From Woeseiaceae bacterium (GTDB lineage Bacteria; Pseudomonadota; Gammaproteobacteria; Steroidobacterales; Woeseiaceae): a stretch of 41,625 nt of DNA. The notes beneath the pieces are model-generated. The model made no database searches. It was not told the origin of the DNA and saw nothing but the letters and a program-made list of their open reading frames with translations. Location of the stretch: NCBI GenBank assembly GCA_024640315.1, contig JAHEFF010000016.1, positions 1 to 41,625 on the forward strand, written 5' to 3'. Positions 9,029-16,415 of the stretch are shown in pieces (positions within the stretch are counted from its first letter, which is position 1; each line of letters opens with the position of its first letter). A program made the translations under genes and the position numbers.

Positions 9029-9421
9029 ATGAATCATGTATTGAAAAAGATCGCCGTCTGCATGGTTATCGGGCTAAGCCTCAACGTGGCTGGCGCCAGG
9101 AATATGGCTGCAGAGTTTCAGGGGTCGGGCAATCAAACGACCGATGAATTCACGGTTAAGGCGCCGTGGATCCTGGATTGGCGCATCAACAGCGACTACA
9201 ACAAGATGGTTTCGTTTGACCTCGATCTTGTCGACGGGACATCCGGCGTACTGGAGGGCAACATTCTCCGTGCAAAGGCACTGGGTAATGGTGTGCGAAT
9301 GTTCAATACCAGCGGCAAATACCGCTTTCGTATCAACGCGTCATTCATTCGCTGGCATCTCAAGGTCATTGAACTGACCGCCGAGGAAGCGGAGCTTTAT
9401 ACGCCGAAAACGCCGCGATAA
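9029..9421 (+). CDS. Small exported protein of unknown function
   Basis: Protein of 130 residues with a Sec-type signal peptide (about 1-25). The mature part is about 105 residues and looks beta-rich: APWILDWRINSDY, then a strand repeat containing LVDGTSG, NGVRMFNTSGKYRFRINA and a closing LKVIELTAEEAELY. It resembles small beta-sandwich domains found at the ends of exported gammaproteobacterial proteins, but no named family is claimed. The ATG at 9029 has a GGAG seven bases upstream, which is better than the TTG at 9023. It is the fourth gene of the regulator-kinase run, 48 bp after the CotH-like gene, and ends tail-to-tail with the HisC-like gene. Confidence 0.75.
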   Translation: MNHVLKKIAVCMVIGLSLNVAGARNMAAEFQGSGNQTTDEFTVKAPWILDWRINSDYNKMVSFDLDLVDGTSGVLEGNILRAKALGNGVRMFNTSGKYRFRINASFIRWHLKVIELTAEEAELYTPKTPR

Positions 9422-9436
9422 TTTTTGCGACGCCGC

Positions 9437-10534
9437 TTAGGCGTTGTACACCTCAGTGAACACGCGATCGAAGACCTCCAGGTCTTCGAGCTTACCCATA
9501 CTGACCCGTGAGTAGTTCGGGTAGCGTTCGAAACTTCCACGGATCAGGATATTGCGGGCATTCATCAGTTTTTGAAATTCAGTGGCGTTTCGGCCGATGT
9601 CTGCGTAAACGAAATTCCCCTGGGATGGCAAGGGTTCTATCCCGTTCTTGCGGAACGTCTCGTTGACCATTTCGCGGCCTTTCAGAATTTTTGCCCGTGA
9701 GAAACCGATGAATTCGTCATCGGAATAGCTGGCATAGGCAGCAGCCATGCCGGCGCCATTCGGCCAGGCCATGACGTATCCTGCAATCGTGTTGGCGAGG
9801 TCAGGTCGTGCCATTCCATAACCGACTCGCATGCCGGCCATGCCGAAAATCTTCGAGAATGTGCGCATCACAACAACATTCTCATCTTCCCGAACGAGGT
9901 CGACCATCGAGGTGTAATCAGGCCTGTCCGTGAGCTCGTTGTAGGCCTCGTCGATCAGGACAACCGCTTTCCGGCCAACTGTCCGACAGAAGTCTCTCAG
10001 CTTGTCTCCGTCCAGGGTCATCCCCGTCGGGTTGTTTGGGTTGCAGATGTACACGAGGCTGACGCTGTCGTCGACGGCGGCCGCAATCCGGTCGAGGTCG
10101 ATGGACATATCTTTGCCAAGCGGCACGCTCACCAGTTCCACGCCCATACGCCGCGCATAATCCAAATGATCAGAGTAAGTGAGTTCCGGCAAAACGATCT
10201 TGCCTTGCTTTCCCCAGGCCACAAAAGCTGCCTGCAGTGCTTCATTCGAACCGGATGACAGGACCATGTTGTCCAAGGCGAGCCCGTTCTTTTCAGCGAT
10301 AGCGCCAAGAAGATCGTTGCTGATGGACGTCGGGTAATAGGCGCCCATCGCGGTGGCATCGGCGGCAGCCTTCAAGGCGCTGGCGCTCGGACCATACGGA
10401 TTCTCGTTGAAGCGGAGCGCAATCTTTCCTGGCGGGGGGCCGTGCTGCGCAAATATCGTTGGAGCGAATGCAAGGCTGACTGCGCCGCTGGCTATGCCGC
10501 GCATCATGTCGCGACGACTGAACTGTTTGGACAT
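9437..10534 (-). CDS. Tat-exported HisC-like aminotransferase
   Basis: Histidinol-phosphate-aminotransferase-like PLP enzyme of 365 residues. Family landmarks are RFNENPYGPS near the mature N-terminus, ICNPNNPTGM, VLIDEAYNEL and the PLP-lysine block TFSKIFGMAGMRVGY. It begins with a twin-arginine signal, SRRDMMRG followed by a hydrophobic stretch ending in FAQ, which predicts export of the folded, cofactor-loaded enzyme. The ATG at 10534 has GAGGGG about 8 bp upstream; a further in-frame ATG at 10549 lacks this. Histidine-synthesis HisC is cytoplasmic, so this enzyme is unlikely to serve that pathway. The substrate is not known, but an aromatic or other free amino acid is plausible. Confidence 0.9.
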   Translation of the reverse strand: MSKQFSRRDMMRGIASGAVSLAFAPTIFAQHGPPPGKIALRFNENPYGPSASALKAAADATAMGAYYPTSISNDLLGAIAEKNGLALDNMVLSSGSNEALQAAFVAWGKQGKIVLPELTYSDHLDYARRMGVELVSVPLGKDMSIDLDRIAAAVDDSVSLVYICNPNNPTGMTLDGDKLRDFCRTVGRKAVVLIDEAYNELTDRPDYTSMVDLVREDENVVVMRTFSKIFGMAGMRVGYGMARPDLANTIAGYVMAWPNGAGMAAAYASYSDDEFIGFSRAKILKGREMVNETFRKNGIEPLPSQGNFVYADIGRNATEFQKLMNARNILIRGSFERYPNYSRVSMGKLEDLEVFDRVFTEVYNA

Positions 10535-10588
10535 CAGATTTCCCCTCAACGTTTGATCACGGGCCCCGACCCGTACCTTTAACCAGGT

Positions 10589-11287
10589 TTAGTCCAGGAC
10601 AATCGATACTCGCCGATTGCGCCTGCCTTTCTTTTCGACTTTACCGACCCGGACATCGCCAACCTCTGCTGTAGATTTCAGGTGGGTGCCGCCGCATGGC
10701 TGAAGGTCAACAGCTTCGATTTCAAGGAGCCTGATTCGGCCTGCCCCTCGTGGCGGTTGCACAGACATGGTGCGCACCAGCTCAGGTTGCGCATCGAGTT
10801 CCTCATCCGTAATCCAGCGGCAATGAACTGGATGATCCGCAGCGACCAGGGCCTGCAGGTCGGCGGTTACCTGCTCCTTGTCGACGCCTTCCTCCATGTC
10901 GAAGTCGAGTCGGCTTTTTGTCGCGGAAATATTACCGCCGGTTACGCCGTATTTGAGTACGGAGCCAAGAAGATGCAGGGCAGTGTGCATACGCATGTGA
11001 AGATATCGTCGATCCCAGTCCAGCCGGACGGTCACCGCGGTGCCAGCGGCCGGCAATTCGGCGCCCTCCTCGAGCAGGTGGAAGATCGAGCCATCATCTC
11101 CGTAGCGGGTATCGATGATCTTTGAATGGCCATCCTCCCACTCGATCGAGCCGGTGTCGCCGGGCTGCCCGCCACCCATTGGATAAAACACCGTGCGATC
11201 GAGAATCACGGCGCCATCTGCGGAGCCCGTAACGGTTGCTTCGCACTCCTTCAGGTACGAGTCGTCGCGGAAAAGTATTTCTGTCAT
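10589..11287 (-). CDS. alaX: AlaX-type alanyl-tRNA editing protein
   Basis: Stand-alone trans-editing hydrolase (232 residues) that removes mischarged Ser or Gly from tRNA-Ala. It carries the AlaRS second-additional-domain signature: glycine motif FYPMGGGQPGDTG near the N-terminus, zinc motif HTALH (HxxxH) about residue 105, and CGGTH about residue 200 near the C-terminus. The length and the glycine motif fit the AlaX-M group. The ATG at 11287 is preceded by AGAGGAGTG; the longer frame to 11380 would run into the divergent dapF start and has no ribosome site. It is divergent from dapF across 74 bp. Confidence 0.93.
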   Translation of the reverse strand: MTEILFRDDSYLKECEATVTGSADGAVILDRTVFYPMGGGQPGDTGSIEWEDGHSKIIDTRYGDDGSIFHLLEEGAELPAAGTAVTVRLDWDRRYLHMRMHTALHLLGSVLKYGVTGGNISATKSRLDFDMEEGVDKEQVTADLQALVAADHPVHCRWITDEELDAQPELVRTMSVQPPRGAGRIRLLEIEAVDLQPCGGTHLKSTAEVGDVRVGKVEKKGRRNRRVSIVLD

Positions 11288-11297
11288 GGTCACTCCT

Positions 11298-11325
11298 CTG
11301 ACGTGGGCCAAATGTACTCTATAAT
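11298..11325 (+). promoter_or_regulatory. Sigma-70-like promoter for dapF
   Basis: A perfect -10 box TATAAT at 11320-11325 lies 16 bp downstream of CTGACG (11298-11303, 4 of 6 to TTGACA). Transcription would begin near 11332, giving a leader of about 30 nt before the dapF ATG at 11362. That ATG has no visible Shine-Dalgarno. Confidence 0.55.
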
Positions 11326-11361
11326 CGCGCGGACCACATCCGCTATCCCACAACCTGTGAC

Positions 11362-12243
11362 ATGACCGATTCCATAGCATTCAACAAGCCGTCAACCGGG
11401 CGTTTCTTCATCAAAATGCACGGATTGCACAATCACTTTGTTATCGTCGATGGGCGCGATGAGGTTTTCTCACCGGATGCCGCAGAGATTATTCGGATAT
11501 GCGATCCGAAGTCGGGTGTCGGCGGGGACCAGCTGATCATCATCGAAGAACCGACGGTCGAAGGGCGTCGTGGCGGGGCGGTCGCGTTCATGCGAATTTT
11601 GAATGTTGACGCGCGCGAGGTTGAGGCTTGTGGCAACGCCACCCGGTGCGTCGCGTGGTTACTGCTGGAGGAAGCCGGCTCTGACCAGGTCACGATTGAA
11701 ACGCTTGCGGGGCTGATCCATTGCAGGCGGACCGGAGATCACGAGGTAAGTTGCGAGATGGGCCGCATCAGTATGGACTGGCGGCAGGTTCCGCTGGCCG
11801 AGGAGAGGGACACCTGTCACATGGATGTCGGGCTCGGTCCCCTTTCCGATGGTATGGCGCTCAACATTGGGAACCCGCACATCGTCTATTTTGTCGCTGA
11901 TATCGACGCAATTGATATCGAAGAGCTGGCGCCTGTGATCCAGAAACACAAGCTGTTTCCGAACGAGGTGAATGTAGGTATCGCAGAGGTCCTGTCCGCC
12001 AATCATATTCGTTCGGTCGTTTACGAGCGTGGAGCCGGCCTTACTACAGCCTGCGGGAGCGGAGCCTGTGTTGCAGCCTATGCAGCACTGGCACGCGGCT
12101 TGACGAAGGAGCGGAAGTTGACCGTCAGCATGCCGGCCGGCGACGTGCAGATCGACATTGACGCTGATGGTGTGGCAACGATGACCGGGCCTGTTTCTTT
12201 CTGTTTTACCGGCAACTTCTGGCCGCGCGTTGAAAAGGGTTAG
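11362..12243 (+). CDS. dapF: Diaminopimelate epimerase
   Basis: Converts LL- to meso-diaminopimelate for lysine and peptidoglycan synthesis; 293 residues. Both catalytic cysteine blocks are present: EACGNATRC about residue 90 and TACGSGACVAAY about residue 230, preceded by ERGAG. The N-terminal block reads KMHGLHNHFVIVDG where the usual text is GLGNDFVV; the important Asn is kept, but the flanking residues differ. ACGNATRCVA is the form typical of alphaproteobacterial DapF, so transfer from that group is possible. A related PLP-independent racemase with another substrate cannot be excluded. Its TAG overlaps the stop of the convergent NhaC gene by two bases. Confidence 0.88.
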   Translation: MTDSIAFNKPSTGRFFIKMHGLHNHFVIVDGRDEVFSPDAAEIIRICDPKSGVGGDQLIIIEEPTVEGRRGGAVAFMRILNVDAREVEACGNATRCVAWLLLEEAGSDQVTIETLAGLIHCRRTGDHEVSCEMGRISMDWRQVPLAEERDTCHMDVGLGPLSDGMALNIGNPHIVYFVADIDAIDIEELAPVIQKHKLFPNEVNVGIAEVLSANHIRSVVYERGAGLTTACGSGACVAAYAALARGLTKERKLTVSMPAGDVQIDIDADGVATMTGPVSFCFTGNFWPRVEKG

Positions 12244-13652
12244 GCAAAAAGACTCGCCAGCAGGAATCCCGTCGCGGCAACAGCGCCGGCAACCAGCGCG
12301 TAGGGTAGTTGCGTCCGTACATGGTCGATGTGATCGGTAGCCGATGCCATTGACGCAACCACCGTGGTGTCGCTGATTGGCGATGCATGGTCACCGAATA
12401 TCGCACCCGAAATCGCGGCGCCGAGAAGGAGCGGAATCGGCAGCCCCAGCGTCGTGGCAATCGGAATCGCGATAGGAATCATGATGGCGAATGTTCCCCA
12501 GCTCGAACCAACCGAAAACGCAATGAATGCTGAGGTCAGGAATATGAGTGGCGCCAGTAACGGTTCGGGAATCGTATCGCCAACCATATTGGCCACGTAG
12601 ATGCCCGTGCCGAGTTCCATCGCAACATCGCCAAGCGCAAGCGCGAACAACAAAATGGTTGCGATCGGGAGCAGGGCGCCGGCCCCTTGCATGAAAATCT
12701 TCATCAACTCGTTTACGGAGTGCTCGCCATGGGTGAAATTCATGATCCAGGCGACAACCAGGGCAAACACGACGGACCAGAGGACGGAAACCGATCCGGA
12801 CCCTTCGATAATGTTGCCATCGCCCGTAATGTAGAGACCGATTGGCATCATCAGGATCATTGCCACGATAGGCAGGACCATTAGCGACGCGGACGGAATC
12901 TTGCCGGGCTCATCCTCGATCAACTCTTCCGAAATATCGATCATCGGCATCGCCCCGGGCCAGAGCAGGTCGCCGTTTGCAGTGCGCTCTTCGGCCTTTT
13001 TCATCGGCCCGATGTTGATGTTCTTCCAGATGACAATCCCTGACAGAGCGATCGCGGCGATTGCGTAAAAATTGTAGGGAATGGACTGAATGAAGGTTTG
13101 CAGCGGATTCTCTACACCAGTCGATGCGATGAGCCCTATGATGACGGCGCCCCAGGCGTTAAGGGGAATCATTGCGCAGACAGGTGCTGACGTTGCATCG
13201 ATCAGGTAAGCGAGTTTCTCTCTCGATACTTTGTAACGATCAAACAGCGGCCGGCTAACTGCACCGGCGACCAGCAGGGTGATGTTGGATTCGATGAAGA
13301 TGACCAGCCCGGTCGCCCATGCGAGAACCTGGGCGCGTACGCCGTTATGTACCCAGCGCCTGGTTTCGAGAAAATGCACAAAGCCGCGGACGCCGCCGGT
13401 GTGTTCGATCGTTGCTATCAGCGAGCCGATGATAATCGTAAAAATCAGGACCCTTGTATCGCCGGGGTCGGTAAATACATTGACGATTCCGTCCAGGCCA
13501 GCCGTCACGCCGGTGATCGGATTGAAGCCATTCAGCAGCGTAGAGCCTATCCAGATACCGGCGAACAGTGACAGGATGACCTGCTTGGTCCATATGGCAA
13601 GGATGATTGCGAGTATCGGTGGGAGTACTGAATACCAGCTTGGATCGGTCAT
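12240..13652 (-). CDS. NhaC-family transporter (first of three)
   Basis: Inner-membrane carrier of the NhaC Na+/H+ antiporter superfamily, 470 residues with about 11-12 hydrophobic helices. Family traits are IIGSLIATIEHTGG in the first half, ATSAPVCAMIPLNAWG, and the C-terminal SVGSSWGTFAIMIPIAIP and SGAIFGDHASPISDTT blocks. The last two are diagnostic of the superfamily (GSSWGT and FGDHxSPxSDTT). The annotated activity is sodium/proton exchange, but many members transport amino or hydroxy acids. It is encoded 15 bp after the 2-oxoglutarate oxygenase on the same strand, so it may import or export that enzyme's substrate or product. Confidence 0.92.
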   Translation of the reverse strand: MTDPSWYSVLPPILAIILAIWTKQVILSLFAGIWIGSTLLNGFNPITGVTAGLDGIVNVFTDPGDTRVLIFTIIIGSLIATIEHTGGVRGFVHFLETRRWVHNGVRAQVLAWATGLVIFIESNITLLVAGAVSRPLFDRYKVSREKLAYLIDATSAPVCAMIPLNAWGAVIIGLIASTGVENPLQTFIQSIPYNFYAIAAIALSGIVIWKNINIGPMKKAEERTANGDLLWPGAMPMIDISEELIEDEPGKIPSASLMVLPIVAMILMMPIGLYITGDGNIIEGSGSVSVLWSVVFALVVAWIMNFTHGEHSVNELMKIFMQGAGALLPIATILLFALALGDVAMELGTGIYVANMVGDTIPEPLLAPLIFLTSAFIAFSVGSSWGTFAIMIPIAIPIATTLGLPIPLLLGAAISGAIFGDHASPISDTTVVASMASATDHIDHVRTQLPYALVAGAVAATGFLLASLFA

Positions 13653-13667
13653 TGGCCTTGTTATTCC

Positions 13668-14753
13668 TTAGTCGCCGTTGACCGGCGATTCTACTGCATA
13701 ACTATCCCCATAAAATTTGCTGGTGCTCCGGGTATGAAAGGTGATGGCCTTGATCGGGTCGTATTTCGGCGCGCCAAGCCCTGGTAGCACATCGAGAATC
13801 TCGTTTTCCCAGACATAGACGGCCATCGGAAACGAGATTCGGGCAGTGTCCCGGTGAGAGCCGTCCAAAGGTTTGCCTACCCGGTGCGAAGTGGATGGCA
13901 AGCGGTCATTGGTGATGCGTTGCATGTAGTCGCCGGTATTGATGATCAAGGATCCTTCCGGGGCATCCAGCCGAACCCATTTCTGGCTGAGGTGATTCCA
14001 GACCTGCAGGCCACCCACTTTGGCGGCGGGCAGGATTGTGAAAAGGTCGACGTCTTCGTGGCCCAGCAGGCGGCCCGCGCCGGATTCCACGTCGTCCTTT
14101 CCAAGTGGCGGATAGTAATTGAGACGCAAGCCGAAATTCGTGTCGGTCAGTTTTTCGTCGTACAAATGAGGATCACATCCCAGCCCCTGGAACATCGCCT
14201 GGGTGATCGGTTTGAAGAGCTTCTCATGCGCCGTTGTCAGTTTGCGAAAGATCGGCTCGTACCTGGTATCGGGCCAGAAGTCTTCGGGCCGGAATTCCTG
14301 GTCTCGGGATTGCGGCATGTCGAAAGCGCGACGGCACCAGACCCAGCCTTCAACAAGGTCCGGATGAATGTCGCTGGTCTCGCGAATCGGGAAATATCCC
14401 TGGCTGACAGATCCATGTCGCTTCGCGCGGAAGCGCATTTTGTCGGCCATCGATGTCGTCGTGAACAGCTCCTCCGTGCGGTCATGTGTCTCGTCATAGA
14501 GGGCGGTATCGACTCCGTGACCGGTAAGTACCGAAAATCCGATTTCCTGGACCGCGGCGCCGAATTCCTCGGCAAATTTCTGCCGGTCGGTTTTGTTTCC
14601 GTTGAGGTAGCGCCCGAAGTCAAATGTCTGAATCTGATAGTCGGTATCGAACTCGTCCGTCTCGCTTTCAGCGAGTCGGTAAGTGTGACGCTTCTGCACC
14701 TGATCGTAACGGATGAAATCCTGGTTGACGGCCTGAATGTCGGGCTCACTCAT
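13668..14753 (-). CDS. Fe(II)/2-oxoglutarate oxygenase, isopenicillin-N-synthase-like
   Basis: Soluble non-haem iron oxygenase of 361 residues. The N-terminal DIOX_N-like region contains EEFGAAVQEIGFSVLTGHGVD; the jelly-roll core contains LRLNYYPP, the metal ligands HED (GHEDVDLFTIL) and a distal His (PSTSHRVG), then RISFP with the 2-oxoglutarate-binding Arg. All expected metal and cosubstrate residues are present. Members of this group hydroxylate or desaturate amino acids and small metabolites; the substrate here is unknown. It appears to be the first gene of a two-gene operon with the NhaC carrier. Confidence 0.92.
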   Translation of the reverse strand: MSEPDIQAVNQDFIRYDQVQKRHTYRLAESETDEFDTDYQIQTFDFGRYLNGNKTDRQKFAEEFGAAVQEIGFSVLTGHGVDTALYDETHDRTEELFTTTSMADKMRFRAKRHGSVSQGYFPIRETSDIHPDLVEGWVWCRRAFDMPQSRDQEFRPEDFWPDTRYEPIFRKLTTAHEKLFKPITQAMFQGLGCDPHLYDEKLTDTNFGLRLNYYPPLGKDDVESGAGRLLGHEDVDLFTILPAAKVGGLQVWNHLSQKWVRLDAPEGSLIINTGDYMQRITNDRLPSTSHRVGKPLDGSHRDTARISFPMAVYVWENEILDVLPGLGAPKYDPIKAITFHTRSTSKFYGDSYAVESPVNGD

Positions 14754-15365
14754 CAGTTTGTCCTGTATTGTTTTGTCCGTCGGCGATAACCGGGCTTGTT
14801 TGTTCGTAGCCTATCAGAACAATGGAGGTTCGGCTTGACGGCCCCCGGAACGGCGACTTCTGTAAACGAGAATATCCGCCACATCATGCACTGAATACCG
14901 GCGTAATTGCCTGCTTGCGGGCCGGAAAATTGCGCGACGTTTTTTCGGCGCCCCCATCTATTCGATGATCGTCCCATTCGTATTGGCGGAAATATTTCTG
15001 GCCCTGTACCAGGCGATTTGCCTCCCGCTTTACGGTATTCCAAAAGTAAGGCGATCGTCCGACATTACTATCGACCGCCATCACCCCGGCTACCCGAATG
15101 TCATTGAGAAACTGATTTGTATTGATTGCGGCTATGGAGACGGGTTGATGGTGTACACGCGCCCCCGGCGTATGCACCAGACGCCAGGCGATGCGAACGA
15201 AACCGAATCAGGTGATCGCTGAAGGCGGCCAAGGTTCGGGCCGGAGAATGCGGAGGTCAGCGCGGAAGCGGAGTGTAAGTGACCGTCCGCGCCTTCCCCG
15301 TCCGGCAGTTTGAGCCCATTGACAACAGCGTATCGCGCCGGTTGAGCTTTCCTGCAATACGCTGC
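14754..15365. other. Intergenic region holding only a decayed gene
   Basis: This is the largest gene-free stretch. Its left part should contain the minus-strand promoter of the oxygenase gene, but no convincing -35/-10 pair was found. The middle holds the plus-strand pseudogene described separately. The right part (15224-15365) shows no coding signal; GCGTAT and ATACGC near 15330-15362 form a loose inverted repeat close to the cytochrome gene end. Small minus-strand frames here have no recognisable protein features. Confidence 0.6.
14905..15223 (+). pseudogene. Remnant of a conserved membrane-anchored protein
   Basis: The plus frame encodes IVPFVLAEIFLALYQAIC (a membrane helix), then LYGIPKVRR, TIDRHHPGYPNVIEKL and CIDCGYGDGLMVY. 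This order matches a conserved bacterial family of unknown function whose intact members read YGIPKVRR, then DRHHLxYLNxIEKLNCVYCxYxNG and a C-terminal EQYWCPIKHA block. Similarity also extends upstream of the first ATG at 14965. The EQYWCPIKHA part is absent, because after VYTR the frame becomes unrelated and stops. The Cys pair survives with N to D and Y to I changes. This looks like a 5'- and 3'-eroded gene. I recognise the family from memory and cannot confirm it by search. Confidence 0.6.
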
Positions 15366-15818
15366 TTACGGATAGATGCGGTACTCGTACTGCGGCACGT
15401 AAACGTCGTAGTGCGGCTGCAGGAACGCTACGATATCGATCAACTCCTGCACCGTCATATAGCCGTTGTACAGTGGCATCTTTGACAGGCCGCCGTTTGT
15501 GACTGTGTCGACCGGATAACCCTTTGCGAGCTTGTGCGACGGATTGATGATCGCGGTGACCAGCTCTCCATAAGTCTTGACGCGAGTGACTTTTCCGCCG
15601 AGCGCGATGTAAGGCGGATCGGCCAGCGCAAGCGTAGGCAGCTCCTCTCCTGCAATCGTGTGGCACTCGTGGCAGTGCATATAAATGAAGGCTTCCTTAC
15701 CGTTGAGCGCATTGCCTTCCGGCAGGCTGAAACCCTTCTCCGACATGCGGTCTGCTTCGCAGGCGCCGAGGCCCGCCAATGCAGCAAGGACCAGGATTGT
15801 GGTGGTTTTGCGCAGCAT
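15366..15818 (-). CDS. Monohaem c-type cytochrome lipoprotein
   Basis: Exported electron carrier of 150 residues. The N-terminus is a lipoprotein signal ending in LGAC, with Cys20 as the lipid-bearing residue. One haem-c site, CHECH, lies at about 49-53. LSKMPLYNGYMTVQEL in the C-terminal third supplies a likely Met axial ligand and the final helix of a class I fold. A strong ribosome site (AAGGAGG) precedes the ATG. It is divergent from the cytochrome c'-like gene across about 140 bp, so the two units may share regulation. The partner oxidoreductase is not in the window. Confidence 0.88.
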   Translation of the reverse strand: MLRKTTTILVLAALAGLGACEADRMSEKGFSLPEGNALNGKEAFIYMHCHECHTIAGEELPTLALADPPYIALGGKVTRVKTYGELVTAIINPSHKLAKGYPVDTVTNGGLSKMPLYNGYMTVQELIDIVAFLQPHYDVYVPQYEYRIYP

Positions 15819-15959
15819 AATCGCCTCCTTTGAAGAACGGTTTGCACATCATTTGTAGCATGGGGTCGCGGGATAAGGGATCAGGGAAAACCGCAGCGTT
15901 CGTGCATTTGTCGCAGTCCCTGCTATCCTTCGCTCGCACATTCAGTAAAGGGGTAACCA

Positions 15960-16415
15960 ATGCAACGCAAGTTCTTCAGTGCCATCGCGGCGCTCACCAT
16001 TTCGTCAACTCTTTCACTTTACGCTTTCGCAGATACCACGCCGGAAGATGCCGCCGACTACCGCTCTGCAGTGATGACCTCCCTGCGCGGGCATATTGGC
16101 GCCGCATCGATGATTGCCCGCGGCCTGGTTGAGAACGACGGCCACCTGCTCGGTCATGCGCAGGGTCTTGCTAACGGCGCCAACGAGCTCAGCCGGGTTT
16201 TTCCCAAGGGGTCGAATGTCGGTGAGTCAGAGGCGTTGCCGCTCATCTGGGAGGAGCCGGAGGCTTTCGCCGAGGCGATCGCAAACTTGCAGGAGGCCAC
16301 AGCCGCATTCGTGACTGCCGCCGAAAGTGGCGATGAAGAAGCCATTGGGGCTGCATTCCGCAACGTCGGTATGAGTTGCAGGGGGTGTCACGACCGCTTC
16401 CGTGTGCAGCAATAG
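15960..16415 (+). CDS. Cytochrome c'-like protein
   Basis: Periplasmic protein of 151 residues with a Sec signal (about 1-24) and one haem-binding motif CRGCH at about 140-144, close to the C-terminus. The rest is predicted helical. This arrangement is that of cytochrome c' / c-556 (class II), a four-helix bundle that often binds NO or serves as an electron shuttle. AAGGGG lies about 8 bp before the ATG. The coding end overlaps the dihaem cytochrome start by 14 bp, so both should be co-expressed. Confidence 0.9.
   Translation: MQRKFFSAIAALTISSTLSLYAFADTTPEDAADYRSAVMTSLRGHIGAASMIARGLVENDGHLLGHAQGLANGANELSRVFPKGSNVGESEALPLIWEEPEAFAEAIANLQEATAAFVTAAESGDEEAIGAAFRNVGMSCRGCHDRFRVQQ

Noticed and set aside
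9430..9444. ACGCC-GCTTA-GGCGT hairpin between the convergent 9421 and 9437 ends
   Set aside because: Only five base pairs, overlapping the stop codon region, with the T-run on the wrong side for a clear terminator.
13854..14789. 311-residue frame antisense to the oxygenase gene
   Set aside because: No recognisable motifs; the oxygenase on the other strand has all catalytic residues.
14753..15177. Two minus-strand frames of about 97 residues in the gap
   Set aside because: No ribosome site or motif; the plus strand of the same bases encodes the recognisable pseudogene.
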